A stretch of 64,000 bases of DNA from Paenibacillus lautus NBRC 15380 (GTDB lineage: Bacteria > Bacillota > Bacilli > Paenibacillales > Paenibacillaceae). The notes under the pieces are model-generated. The model searched no databases and had not been told where the DNA came from. It saw nothing but the letters and a program-made list of their open reading frames with translations. Below, piece by piece: positions 50,219 through 59,301 of this stretch (position 1 is its first letter; each line of letters begins with the position of its first letter). The stretch lies in contig NZ_BIMF01000012.1 of NCBI RefSeq assembly GCF_004000945.1, positions 62,001-126,000 on the forward strand, written 5' to 3'. A program made the translations under genes and the position numbers.

Positions 50219-52459
50219 TTATTTTCCTGATGCTTTCCGATATTCGCTCGGCGATACGCCGCTATACTTCTTAAACGTTGTCGTAAATGTGGAAGAGTTC
50301 GAATACCCCGTTTTCTCTCCGATTTCGGCAATGCTGAGATCCGTGTTCCGGAGATATTCACGTGCGTGCGATAATCGGACCTTGTTCAAATACTCCACAT
50401 AATTCACGCCGAATGTCTTCTTGAAATAATTCGAGAAATATTTGGAGCTTGTATCCAGCACCTCGGCCATATGGTCCAAATACAGATTCTCCATATAATG
50501 AAGTTCGATGTATTGCGAGATGAAGGCGGGATTCAGCTTGCTCCGCGGATCATGGTTCCGCGTGTTGGCCACAACGCGCATCACTTCCAACAGCGCCTTC
50601 TGAATCTCTTCATAGGTAAAGGCTTGATCAACCTTGCGGATGAAATCACTCTCCAGCAAAAACAGCTCGTTGCGGTCAACGGACGGCGAATCCGCCTGCT
50701 TCATGACCAGAAAGAACATGCTCTTCGCAATATGCACCATCTGATGATGGTGGATGTGAAGATCCGCATTCTGCTGAAAAATGTCACTCACGATCTGCAA
50801 TCCTTCATCCACCTTGCCGCTCAGCATGCAGTTGCTCAGCTTCTCAATCTTCTGAAGCGGGTAATAAATATCCGGGACATAACGGATTTGCTCCGTATCG
50901 ACCATATCCGTGTCCGCATTCACGTTTCGGTATAACCGACCATCCTTAATATTCCGGTATGCTTCGCAGCAGTTGCTGATCTTGGATTCATACGTCCGGC
51001 TTACGCAGCCCCACACCGTGAACATATCCGTATACTCCTGGTTGCACAGGCGGATATACTCTTCGAATTTCCGTACCAGCTGTTTGCGGTCCGACGGCTG
51101 ATCCAAACCGATGAGCGCGAGGAACCTCAGCTCTTCGACATGATAAACCACCACATGTTCATAGCGTCCCTGCAGGCTGCTTCGGATCTGGGCCGTCAAT
51201 TCCTCCAGGACAAAATCCACCTTCGATGCTCCCTTGCCGGCAGGCTGCAAATACACGGCCGCCATCATGAAATGCCGGCACTGGAAAAAATGCGTGTAAT
51301 GCTTCTGCATCTGCATTTCCTGCTCGCGCGAATGGTGATGGCCGTCCAGCGTTTGCAGAAACACGCCGCGGCGAATATCTTCATCCACCAGGTCCATCTG
51401 CTTCTTCAGGGATTCATTCTCCCGTTGGACCTTGATGATGCCGCTCTGGATTTTTACAAAATCATTCCCTTTCAGCGAACTTCCCCCGAGCAGCTGCACG
51501 ATGTTCTTCACGGGCCGGTACAGATAAATGCTGAGCAGCACCGACAGAATGACGTTCAACGCAATCGCGCCGTACATGATCCACGTATTGGCATTGGTAA
51601 CGGAATCGATATTTTGAAACTTGTACGGCAGCTTGTTGATATATATAAAACCGTTATAGTCCGATTTGTAAAAATTGTACTCAAAATCGTCATGCGTGAG
51701 GGAGGCTTCCTGCGACGGGTTAAAGTATACGTCGTTTAGAATGCCTACCAGATCCAGATCCTTCTCGGTGCTCAAGATGACGTTCCGGTTCGCATCCAGC
51801 ACGATGAGCGAGGCTCCCGGAATCATCGAATTCAGATCGATCCCTTTAAGCAATCGGTTCACGTTAATCAGGATCATCAGGTTTTTATTCGACATTCTGA
51901 CCTTGTTGCCGTCCACGGCAATCATCAGATTTCGGCCGTACCCGCTGCTCTGATCCGCATAAACCTCCGCTGGAAAAATCGTGAGCTCGTGCTCCGATCG
52001 GGTAAACGTCTTCCAGAACATCGAGTTGAACTTCTGGGATTTGTACCGCCTGTCGAACAGAGCGTCCAAATTGCTGGTTCCGCGCGTCGTAATGGCCAGA
52101 TCGTGATTGTCGAACGAGATGACCACATCCTCCACGATGTCCACATTGGAAACAATGCTGGTGAGGCTGTCCTGCAGGGAGATGACTTTCTCCATGTCAA
52201 GTTTGCCGTTATCCAGCTGCATCCGGTCCGAAGGAAGCGCATGAATATTAAAAACCAAATTGTTTACGGAGGAGAAACTGGTATCAAACGACTGAATAAT
52301 GTTTCTGATCACCATCCGGTTGTTCTCGCTCACCTTGTCGTAAATTCCGGTAATGGAATTCTTGTACACGATGTAATTGAATATGAACATGATGCCGACG
52401 ACCAGTTGCAGAGCGAAGAAAATCTGAAGCAAGCCTCTGTTGGCGATCAATCGATTCAT
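50219..52459 (-). CDS. Membrane-anchored AraC-family sensor-regulator
   Basis: A 746-residue one-piece sensor. TM1 (about 12-32) and TM2 (about 290-312, NTWIMYGAIALNVILSVLLSIYLY) bracket an extracytoplasmic Cache-like domain. A cytoplasmic helical and GGDEF-like-sized region then leads to the C-terminal AraC DNA-binding pair (LYLDHMAEVLDTSSKYFSNYFKKTFGVNYVEYLNKVRLSHAREYL and LSIAEIGEKTGYSNSSTFTTTFKKYSGVSPSEYRKASG). It has no phosphorelay domain. Proteins of this type directly couple an external sugar signal to transcription while anchored in the membrane. It follows the two permease genes and presumably activates the cluster. Confidence 0.9.
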   Translation of the reverse strand: MNRLIANRGLLQIFFALQLVVGIMFIFNYIVYKNSITGIYDKVSENNRMVIRNIIQSFDTSFSSVNNLVFNIHALPSDRMQLDNGKLDMEKVISLQDSLTSIVSNVDIVEDVVISFDNHDLAITTRGTSNLDALFDRRYKSQKFNSMFWKTFTRSEHELTIFPAEVYADQSSGYGRNLMIAVDGNKVRMSNKNLMILINVNRLLKGIDLNSMIPGASLIVLDANRNVILSTEKDLDLVGILNDVYFNPSQEASLTHDDFEYNFYKSDYNGFIYINKLPYKFQNIDSVTNANTWIMYGAIALNVILSVLLSIYLYRPVKNIVQLLGGSSLKGNDFVKIQSGIIKVQRENESLKKQMDLVDEDIRRGVFLQTLDGHHHSREQEMQMQKHYTHFFQCRHFMMAAVYLQPAGKGASKVDFVLEELTAQIRSSLQGRYEHVVVYHVEELRFLALIGLDQPSDRKQLVRKFEEYIRLCNQEYTDMFTVWGCVSRTYESKISNCCEAYRNIKDGRLYRNVNADTDMVDTEQIRYVPDIYYPLQKIEKLSNCMLSGKVDEGLQIVSDIFQQNADLHIHHHQMVHIAKSMFFLVMKQADSPSVDRNELFLLESDFIRKVDQAFTYEEIQKALLEVMRVVANTRNHDPRSKLNPAFISQYIELHYMENLYLDHMAEVLDTSSKYFSNYFKKTFGVNYVEYLNKVRLSHAREYLRNTDLSIAEIGEKTGYSNSSTFTTTFKKYSGVSPSEYRKASGK

Positions 52460-52524
52460 ACGGATTCACCTCTCTTGGATGTCATCCCTTCATATTCAAC
52501 ATGAAAGCCCCGGGCACCTTCCCG

Positions 52525-53406
52525 TCATCCCTTTTCGGAACCAAGCATAACCCCTTTAGCAAAATACTTCTGGGCAAACGGATAGATCAGCAGCACCGGA
52601 ATCATCGACAGCACAATCGTCGCATTCTTCATGGCTTGCGGAGCGAGCGCCGACGCATCCACCAGACTCGGGTTGCTTCCGTTCTCGCTGAAAATCAGCA
52701 TATCCCGAAGCACGACCTGGAGCGGATACATATTCGCATCGTTCAGATAAATCAGCGGGATAAAGAAGCTGTTCCAATGGCCCATGAAGTAAAACAGGCC
52801 GATCGAGGCCAGCGCCGGTTTGGACAGCGGAAGCACGATCTGGAACAGGATGCGGTACTCGGAAGCGCCGTCGACAACGGCCGCCTCGCGCAGGGATTCC
52901 GACATATTCTCGTAAAAGCTTTTGAGGATTAACAGCTCAAAGGTCCAGATCGCATTCGGAAGCACGAGTGCCCATACGCTGTCCAGCAGGCCAAGCTCGG
53001 ATACGATCAGGTAGTTCGGAATGATCCCCGGATTCAGGAACATGGTCATGATGATCGCCAGCAGGAAAAACTTGCGCCCGAAAAAATTTTTGCGTGCGAG
53101 CGGATATGCCGCTACTGCCGTAAGCAGCAGGTTAATGACCGTACCGAGCGCGGTATAAAAAATCGTGTTCAGGTAGGCGCGCGGCACCCGGTCATCGTTC
53201 AGCACCTGGGCATAGGCGTCCAGATTAAAACCCTTGGGAAACAAGGTGATATTCCCCTGCACCACTTCGGAAGTCGCGCTGAGGGAAACGGCGGTGATAT
53301 ATACGACGGGATACACGGTAATAATGGCAAGGCATGTCAGAATCAGCGTGTTGATGATGCCGAATAACGAGATATTCCGAAGGCTGAATCGTTTGTTGTT
53401 TACCAT
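52525..53406 (-). CDS. LplC-like carbohydrate ABC permease
   Basis: A 293-residue CUT1 permease with six membrane segments. The coupling loop reads NMSESLREAAVVDGASEYRILFQIVLPLSKPALASIGLFYF, and the C-terminus is AQKYFAKGVMLGSEKG. Its ATG overlaps the 3' end of the upstream LplB-type gene by 7 bp, so the two are translationally coupled. It forms the second permease half of this importer. Confidence 0.94.
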   Translation of the reverse strand: MVNNKRFSLRNISLFGIINTLILTCLAIITVYPVVYITAVSLSATSEVVQGNITLFPKGFNLDAYAQVLNDDRVPRAYLNTIFYTALGTVINLLLTAVAAYPLARKNFFGRKFFLLAIIMTMFLNPGIIPNYLIVSELGLLDSVWALVLPNAIWTFELLILKSFYENMSESLREAAVVDGASEYRILFQIVLPLSKPALASIGLFYFMGHWNSFFIPLIYLNDANMYPLQVVLRDMLIFSENGSNPSLVDASALAPQAMKNATIVLSMIPVLLIYPFAQKYFAKGVMLGSEKG

Positions 53407-54365
53407 AGTCCGCTACCTCCCAATCTCTTGCTGAAGTAGTTGGAGGACAGCAGCAATATCATGGCGACAACGGCTTCGAACAAGCCCACGGCTGCGCCAT
53501 AGCTATAATTGCTCTCCAGAAGACCTTTCCGGTAGACATAAGTCGAGAATACGTCCGCTACCTCGTAGGTCATCGGATTATAAAGCAGCAGTACCTTCTC
53601 GTATCCGATCCGAAGCATCGACCCCGTCTTCAAAACAAACATGATAATAATCGTTGGAAGAATGGCAGGAATCGTGATTCTGAAGATCATGTGACGCCTT
53701 TTGGCACCATCCACCTTGGCCGCTTCGTAAAGCGACGGGCTGATCCCGGCGATCGCAGCCATATAGATGATGGCCTCATAACCGACGGTTGCCCAGATAT
53801 CCGATGAAACATAGATGGTTCTAAACCAGCTCGGTTCAATGAGAAAATACGTCTTTTCAAAACCTAACGCCGCGATGAGCTGGTTAATGATCCCCTGATT
53901 GGGCGACAGGAAGTCGATAATCATGCTGCTTATAATGACCACCGACAGGAACGAAGGGAGATAGCTGAGCGTTTGAACCGACTTTTTGAACCATTTCACT
54001 CTGACCTCGTTGAGGAGAATCGCCAGAATGATGGGAAAAGGAAAGCCGAAAATCAGATTATATACGCCGAGAAGCAGCGTATTCTTGAACAACAGCCAGA
54101 AATCGGGACTGCTGAAAAATTTCTCGAAATGCTTGAACCCCACCCAGTCGCTCTCCATGATGCCGGTAAATACGCTGTAGTCCTTGAAGGCAATGATTAA
54201 GCCGTACAGGGGCCCGTAACGAAAAATAACGTAAAACAACAGGCACGGGATAAACAGAATCAACAGCTGTCTATCCCGCTTCATATGCTGAAAGGCCGAA
54301 ACCATTCTTCTCCCAAGCCCGCCGCGGGGGTTGGCCAGTTTTGTCTCTGTCCCTGCACTTGACAT
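53400..54365 (-). CDS. LplB-like carbohydrate ABC permease
   Basis: A 321-residue CUT1 permease, starting after AAGGAGGGAACACC. It shows the LplB opening YVIFRYGPLYGLIIAFKDYSVFTGI and the coupling loop GISPSLYEAAKVDGAKRRHMIFRITIPAILPTIIIMFVLK. Six membrane segments are visible. It lies 79 bp after the binding-protein gene and overlaps the next permease. As in the first cluster, no ATPase gene is linked. Confidence 0.94.
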   Translation of the reverse strand: MSSAGTETKLANPRGGLGRRMVSAFQHMKRDRQLLILFIPCLLFYVIFRYGPLYGLIIAFKDYSVFTGIMESDWVGFKHFEKFFSSPDFWLLFKNTLLLGVYNLIFGFPFPIILAILLNEVRVKWFKKSVQTLSYLPSFLSVVIISSMIIDFLSPNQGIINQLIAALGFEKTYFLIEPSWFRTIYVSSDIWATVGYEAIIYMAAIAGISPSLYEAAKVDGAKRRHMIFRITIPAILPTIIIMFVLKTGSMLRIGYEKVLLLYNPMTYEVADVFSTYVYRKGLLESNYSYGAAVGLFEAVVAMILLLSSNYFSKRLGGSGLW

Positions 54366-54444
54366 GGTGTTCCCTCCTTAAGATGATGAGCAGCACCCGG
54401 GCATGGTACCCGGATGCCGCCATCACTCCTATTTCTTCTGCAGA

Positions 54445-56055
54445 TTATTTCGTAGCTTCATCCAATCTCTTCTGGGCTGCGTTGAAAATATCGACGATCT
54501 GCTTGGCTCCCTGCTTCTCAGCCTGAGCCTGCCATTGCTGCCATTCGGCATCACCGTAATTTTTGTTCAGAATGTATTTCGCGTTAAATTCATCCGCCAG
54601 TTTCTTCAGTGAGGTTTGGATTTCCGCAATCGTTGCGGTTTCGTCATCCGTAAAATTCACGACCGGATCCAGCGGCTCGAATTTATTGCCGTTCAGGAGC
54701 TTATCCTGAGCCTCCTGTTCCTTTTCCGTATAATTGAAGTACACGCTGCGCTTATCGGAATTGACATATAAACCTTGCAGCCACAGGCCGTAACGGTCCT
54801 CCAGCACGCTGATATCCACCAGCGGCACGTCAGTCAGCTCCGGATAGACGGCCTTATCCCCTTCCATCTTGAACGTCTCGCCTTCTACGCCCATCGTCAC
54901 CAGCGTGGCGCCGGACGGGCTCGTCAGGTAATCGAGCAGCTTCAGGGAAGCTTCCTTGTTGTCGTTGTTCGCTACCGCGATGCTGAAGCCGTTCGTAATG
55001 CTCTCGATCGTCTTGCCGTTGCCGGTCGGTCCAACCGGATTGCCGTATCGCAGATCATAGTTCGAATTTTGATCCTTGACCTGGTTGTAGAACAGGTCCA
55101 AACGTCCGATCCAGTCATAGGTCACAAAGGATTTATTGCCTGACGTCATTTTCGCCGTCCAGGAATCGTCGGTGTCCGTCATGAATTCCGGATCAAGGAG
55201 TCCCTCGTTGTACAGCTTCTTCATGAAATCCAGCATTTCTTTATGCTCGGGCTGTATGGTAGCGTACTTCCATACCTTGGCCGTCTCGTCGTAATACGTC
55301 GGATAGTTGGCTCCGCCGATTCCCCAGCCGAAGGCCCAATCGCGGAAAATGTGCTCCTTCGTCTTGGAAGCGTAAGGATAGGAGTCCGGATAAGCTTCTT
55401 TCAATTTTTTGAGAGCCTGATAGAATTCGTCGGTATTTGTCCATTCCTTGATGCCGAGCTCGTCGAAAATATCTTTACGGTACAGGAAGCCGTGGTTGAC
55501 GTCACGGTTGATGTTTGCAACGGGCCAGGTATAGATGTTTCCGGATTCGTCTCCGTAGGACGGAATGACCCACGGATTCTCATCGACATACATCTTTTTG
55601 AAGTTCGGCAGCATGTCGAGATATTCGTTGATGGCAACGACCGCCTTCTGCTTGCCGATCTTCTTCAGCTCCGGAGGCGTCAGCCCGTGGATAATATCCG
55701 GGAGCTTGCCGGAGGCAACGGTTACTTTCAGTTTGTCTTGAAACGTAGCCGAAGAATAGGCTTGGAAATTCACTTTGATTCCGGTTCGCTTCTCAATCTC
55801 CTTGGCAAGCAAGGAATCGTTCAGGTCGGTTTTCTCGCTGACGACCATCCAATTGATTGTTGTCGGTTTATCGACCAATGGAAGCGCGAGACCTCCAGTA
55901 TCCCCATATTGATTCGGATCTGCCGGTGCCGTTGGAGGTGGCGCTGTGTCTCCGCCCTTCTCGGGAGCTGCCCCTTTATCTCCTCCGCTGCATGCGGCCA
56001 AGATCGAAATGATTAGTGTGAACACGAGTGCCATACGAAACCACTTTCTTGTCAT
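54445..56055 (-). CDS. LplA-like extracellular solute-binding lipoprotein
   Basis: A 536-residue lipoprotein, first gene of the second uptake cluster. GAGGAGGAACGCAC precedes the ATG. The lipobox is SILAACSGGD (Cys at about 22), followed by a Pro/Gly-rich linker. The body is the large LplA-type fold (TTINWMVVSEKTDLNDSLLAKEIEKRTGIKVNFQAY...KLKVTVASGKLPDIIHG). It is only distantly similar in sequence to the binding protein encoded at 28790, so the two importers probably take different sugars. Confidence 0.93.
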   Translation of the reverse strand: MTRKWFRMALVFTLIISILAACSGGDKGAAPEKGGDTAPPPTAPADPNQYGDTGGLALPLVDKPTTINWMVVSEKTDLNDSLLAKEIEKRTGIKVNFQAYSSATFQDKLKVTVASGKLPDIIHGLTPPELKKIGKQKAVVAINEYLDMLPNFKKMYVDENPWVIPSYGDESGNIYTWPVANINRDVNHGFLYRKDIFDELGIKEWTNTDEFYQALKKLKEAYPDSYPYASKTKEHIFRDWAFGWGIGGANYPTYYDETAKVWKYATIQPEHKEMLDFMKKLYNEGLLDPEFMTDTDDSWTAKMTSGNKSFVTYDWIGRLDLFYNQVKDQNSNYDLRYGNPVGPTGNGKTIESITNGFSIAVANNDNKEASLKLLDYLTSPSGATLVTMGVEGETFKMEGDKAVYPELTDVPLVDISVLEDRYGLWLQGLYVNSDKRSVYFNYTEKEQEAQDKLLNGNKFEPLDPVVNFTDDETATIAEIQTSLKKLADEFNAKYILNKNYGDAEWQQWQAQAEKQGAKQIVDIFNAAQKRLDEATK

Positions 56056-56447
56056 GTGCGTTCCTCCTCTAAATCCATCATTTGATTGTGGCTGACTGAA
56101 TCTGTGCGATCGCTACTCTACCCCCGTCATTTCTTCTCATCTGTGTGTCTTTGCTTACTCATACGGTCCTCGTTACAAATGCAAGATGCTTCCTATCATT
56201 CCTCCTTGTTGACGAAGATCCCTAGCTGAGCGCAGGGAATATTCTAAAATGATCAGGTATCCGATACCGATCGTCCGGCACGGAATTTTCTACCCATCCA
56301 CATCATAAAAACGCTTCCACGATTCGTAAAGAAGCGTATTTCGGCGAGATGCTGTTTTTTCTCGTCCAAGCGGATAAAATGCCGAAAACCCGCATAGTAT
56401 CAGGCTTTTTAGGCATGTGGAAATTGCTAAAGCGGTAGAAATAGATA

Positions 56448-56481
56448 AAAAAAATAGAGGGGTTTCATCACGAAATCCCTC
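56448..56481 (-). terminator. Rho-independent terminator
   Basis: A stem GAGGGGTTTC/GAAATCCCTC (one mismatch) with a 5-nt loop is followed on the minus strand by T8. It ends the serine-dehydratase operon. The rest of 56056-56447 holds no gene that I can see. Confidence 0.85.
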
Positions 56482-56566
56482 ACGGAGCATGTTAAATTTC
56501 TTCTCTTCCTCATCGTACCTTAAAGAAGCAAAACGTCTTAGGCGTTATAGGAAAATGGGTGTGAAA

Positions 56567-57499
56567 TCAATCACCGGTTTCGTCTTTCTTGGCTTTGGCA
56601 CCCTTTTCCCTTAATTTCTTGCCTTCCTTGCCGTACAGATCCTTCAGGATCTTTTTGCCGGTCGGCGTCTGCGCAAGTCCGCCCTTCGCCGTTTCCCTAT
56701 GCTTGGACGGCATGGCCGTGCCGACTTCCAGCATCACGTCAATCACTTCATCCGATGGAATGACGCTGCGCACGCCGGCAAGCGCCATATCCGATGCCGC
56801 CAGCGCCGTCACCGCGCCGAAGCCGTTGCGCACGATGCAAGGAATCTCGACAAGCCCTCCAACCGGGTCACAGATAAGTCCCAAGGAATTCTTGAGCGCG
56901 AGCCCCACGGCATGAACAGCCTGCTCCGGCGTGCCGCCCCGCAGCTCCGTCAATGCGCCTGCCGCCATACCGATAGCTGAGCCAACTTCAGCCTGACAGC
57001 CGCCCTCCGCGCCGGAAATAAACGAATTGTTGGCAATGACGTAGCCGATCGCGCCAGCGCTGAACAGCCCCATCACCAAATGCTCGTCTTCCCAGCCGAA
57101 GCGTTCCTGGGTGCTGACGAACACCCCGGGAATAATGCCGCAAGAGCCCGCTGTCGGCGTAGCCACGATGCGCCCCATGGAGGCATTCACCTCGGACACG
57201 GACAGGGCGTAGGCCAGCGCCGTGCAAGCGTCGGTACCGAGCGCGGGTACCCCGCTGCTCATATATTGATGGACACGCACGGCATCGCCGCCGGTCAGGC
57301 CGCTTTTGGAAGGGACGGGTTCATGGATCCCCCGGTGCACCGCTTCCTTCATGATGCCGTAGTAATCCCCCATTTGCTTGAACGTTTCGTCCCGGCTTTT
57401 TCCCGTTTCCTTGATCTGTTCATTCAGCATCAGCTGGCCGATCGTAACCTGATCCTCCCGGCAGCATGCGATGATCTGCTCCAGCGTAGAAAACTTCAT
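56567..57499 (-). CDS. sdaAA: L-serine dehydratase, iron-sulfur-dependent, alpha subunit
   Basis: A 310-residue catalytic subunit of the [4Fe-4S] L-serine ammonia-lyase, which converts L-serine to pyruvate and ammonia. Family motifs are clear: PTAGSCGIIPGV near the middle, GAEGGCQAEVGSAIGMAAGALTELRGG, and LGLICDPVGGLVEIPCIVRN. The Cys residues in GSC, GGCQ, LICDP and IPC include the cluster ligands. GAGGAGGCGCAGTC precedes the ATG, which overlaps the beta-subunit stop by 4 bp. A short Lys-rich tail ends the protein. Confidence 0.95.
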   Translation of the reverse strand: MKFSTLEQIIACCREDQVTIGQLMLNEQIKETGKSRDETFKQMGDYYGIMKEAVHRGIHEPVPSKSGLTGGDAVRVHQYMSSGVPALGTDACTALAYALSVSEVNASMGRIVATPTAGSCGIIPGVFVSTQERFGWEDEHLVMGLFSAGAIGYVIANNSFISGAEGGCQAEVGSAIGMAAGALTELRGGTPEQAVHAVGLALKNSLGLICDPVGGLVEIPCIVRNGFGAVTALAASDMALAGVRSVIPSDEVIDVMLEVGTAMPSKHRETAKGGLAQTPTGKKILKDLYGKEGKKLREKGAKAKKDETGD

Positions 57500-58179
57500 G
57501 ACTGCGCCTCCTCTACTGTCAAATCCGCAACGACGACGCGGTGCACGCTCGGCAGTCCTTCGATATGCTTCATCAGCTCGGCCGGAACCGCTTCGTCCGA
57601 CTCCACCACCGTCATGGCATCGCCGCCCCTTCCCTTGCGGTCCACGTCCATATAGGCAATGTTGACGCCGCCGGCCTCCAGGAGCCGGGTGATATGCGCG
57701 ACCATGCCCGGCGTATCGTCATGAAAGACCAGCAGCACCGGATAATTCATCGTAAACTTGACGTCAAAGCCGTTCACGCGCAGCATTTCCACGCTGCCTC
57801 CGCCAATGGAAGCGCCTGCAATGACATCGGTATGATCACCGTCCGTCAGCCTCAGCTCCACGGTATTCGGGTGAAAGGCCACATTCTGTGCCGTCTTGAA
57901 GGTAAGTTCAATGCCTGCCGCTTCGGCAAGCTCGATCGAATTCCGGATGCGCATATCGTCCGTGGCAAAATCAAGCAGTCCGCCCACGACAGCCAGATCG
58001 GTGCCGTGGCCGCGGTAGGTTTCGGCAAAGGATCCATAGAATACAATTTCCGCCTGATCGGGGAATGCTCCAAATATGCGCCGCGCAGCTCTTCCGATCC
58101 GCACGGCCCCAGCGGTATGAGAGCTGGACGGCCCCACCATGCTGGGCCCAATAATAGAAAACACATCTTTAAACCGCAT
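57496..58179 (-). CDS. sdaAB: L-serine dehydratase, iron-sulfur-dependent, beta subunit
   Basis: A 227-residue regulatory subunit. The N-terminal domain carries SIIGPSMVGPSSSHTAGAVRIGRAARRIFG, the substrate-carboxylate-binding signature of the family. The C-terminal part is an ACT domain (YPVLLVFHDDTPGMVAHITRLLEAGGVNIAYMDVDRKGRGGDAMTVVESD). It is coupled to the alpha-subunit gene by an ATGA overlap. This is the Firmicute two-subunit arrangement. Confidence 0.95.
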   Translation of the reverse strand: MRFKDVFSIIGPSMVGPSSSHTAGAVRIGRAARRIFGAFPDQAEIVFYGSFAETYRGHGTDLAVVGGLLDFATDDMRIRNSIELAEAAGIELTFKTAQNVAFHPNTVELRLTDGDHTDVIAGASIGGGSVEMLRVNGFDVKFTMNYPVLLVFHDDTPGMVAHITRLLEAGGVNIAYMDVDRKGRGGDAMTVVESDEAVPAELMKHIEGLPSVHRVVVADLTVEEAQS

Positions 58180-58218
58180 GCGCGATTCCCCACTTTCGAC
58201 TATTCTGCACTCATTGTA

Positions 58219-59301
58219 TCAGTCCGCCAGCCAACTTTCCAAGTGCTCCCGAATAAAATCGTCATCGTTCAGATGCGGATAGTCTCTGTAGACTCTGTCA
58301 ATCTCTTCCGATTGGCCGGGAGACAGCGTTTCATGCGGATTCAGGCACCATGTGCCTTGCAGCAGCCCCTGCCTGCGGAGCACCTCATGGATGCCCGGAA
58401 TGCAGCCTGCAAACTGATGGGCGGGATCAAAAAAGGCTGCATTGGAGTCGGTAATCTCCACATTGCGTGTCAGCCATTCCTTCGCGAATTGATCCTGTGT
58501 GCGCGCCTCCTTGATCTCTTCCAGCAGCTCCACCGCCTTCTTGGTCCAGACCGCCCAATGACCGAGCAGACCCCCGACGATTGGCTTGGCGACCAACGTT
58601 CCGTCCACTTGGAATTGATACGTCGTCAGCAAATCATTAACGATGTTATCATCGTTCCCCGTATAGAGCGCAATGTCATCTCTCCGGCTCGAATAACAGA
58701 CCGCACGAACGACGTCAATCGTCTGGTAGCGGTTGAAGGGAGCCATCTTGATCGCAACGATATTCGGAATTTCGGCGAAGGACCGCCAGAAGTCAAAGGA
58801 GAAGATTTTGCCGCCAACCGATGGCTGGAGATAAAAACCGATCACCGGCATCCTCTTCGCAATCTCCTCCGTGCGCTTCAGAATATCCTCTTCGCTCCAG
58901 CCGCTTAACCCGCCCATGCTGAGCAGGACGGCATCGTAACCGAGCTTGCGAGCGATCTCCGTTTCCTCCACGGCTTGCTCCGTGGGGCCGCACACGCCGG
59001 CCACCATCATGAAGGGCCGGTCAAGCTCTGCCTTGCGGACCTCTTCCGCCGCGAGCCGCAGCACGGGTTCATACAAGTCAATGCCTTTGTCGCGGATCTC
59101 GAATTGGGTCGAATGAACGCCGACCGCCACACCGCCCGCACCGGATGCCGCATAATAGCGGGTTAATGCCCGCTGGCGGCGTTCATCCAGCTTCCGGTTC
59201 TCGTCCAAAGCCAGCGGGTGCGCCGGAATGACGAGCCCTTCATGAAGGGCTTTAAGCTTCTCGGAGGCCAAATGCTGAGTTGCAGGAACCTGTCCGCTCA
59301 T
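58219..59301 (-). CDS. Dihydrodipicolinate synthase/N-acetylneuraminate lyase-family aldolase, atypical
   Basis: A 360-residue class I aldolase-fold protein. The Schiff-base Lys is in NIVAIKMAPFN and the catalytic Tyr in PVIGFYLQPS. The family's usual G-[GT]-[ST]-G-E pyruvate-carboxylate motif is replaced by VAVGVHSTQFEI, so true dihydrodipicolinate synthase activity is unlikely. The protein is also about 60 residues longer than DapA, with a C-terminal extension (PHETLSPGQSEEIDRVYRDYPHLNDDDFIREHLESW). Its ATG overlaps the stop of the upstream epimerase-like gene by 1 bp, so the two act together. The substrate is unknown. Confidence 0.85.
   Translation of the reverse strand: MSGQVPATQHLASEKLKALHEGLVIPAHPLALDENRKLDERRQRALTRYYAASGAGGVAVGVHSTQFEIRDKGIDLYEPVLRLAAEEVRKAELDRPFMMVAGVCGPTEQAVEETEIARKLGYDAVLLSMGGLSGWSEEDILKRTEEIAKRMPVIGFYLQPSVGGKIFSFDFWRSFAEIPNIVAIKMAPFNRYQTIDVVRAVCYSSRRDDIALYTGNDDNIVNDLLTTYQFQVDGTLVAKPIVGGLLGHWAVWTKKAVELLEEIKEARTQDQFAKEWLTRNVEITDSNAAFFDPAHQFAGCIPGIHEVLRRQGLLQGTWCLNPHETLSPGQSEEIDRVYRDYPHLNDDDFIREHLESWLAD

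Noticed and set aside
57541..58908. Long plus-strand frame across sdaAB and the aldolase-like gene
   Set aside because: It crosses two well-supported minus-strand genes and shows no domain or start signal.
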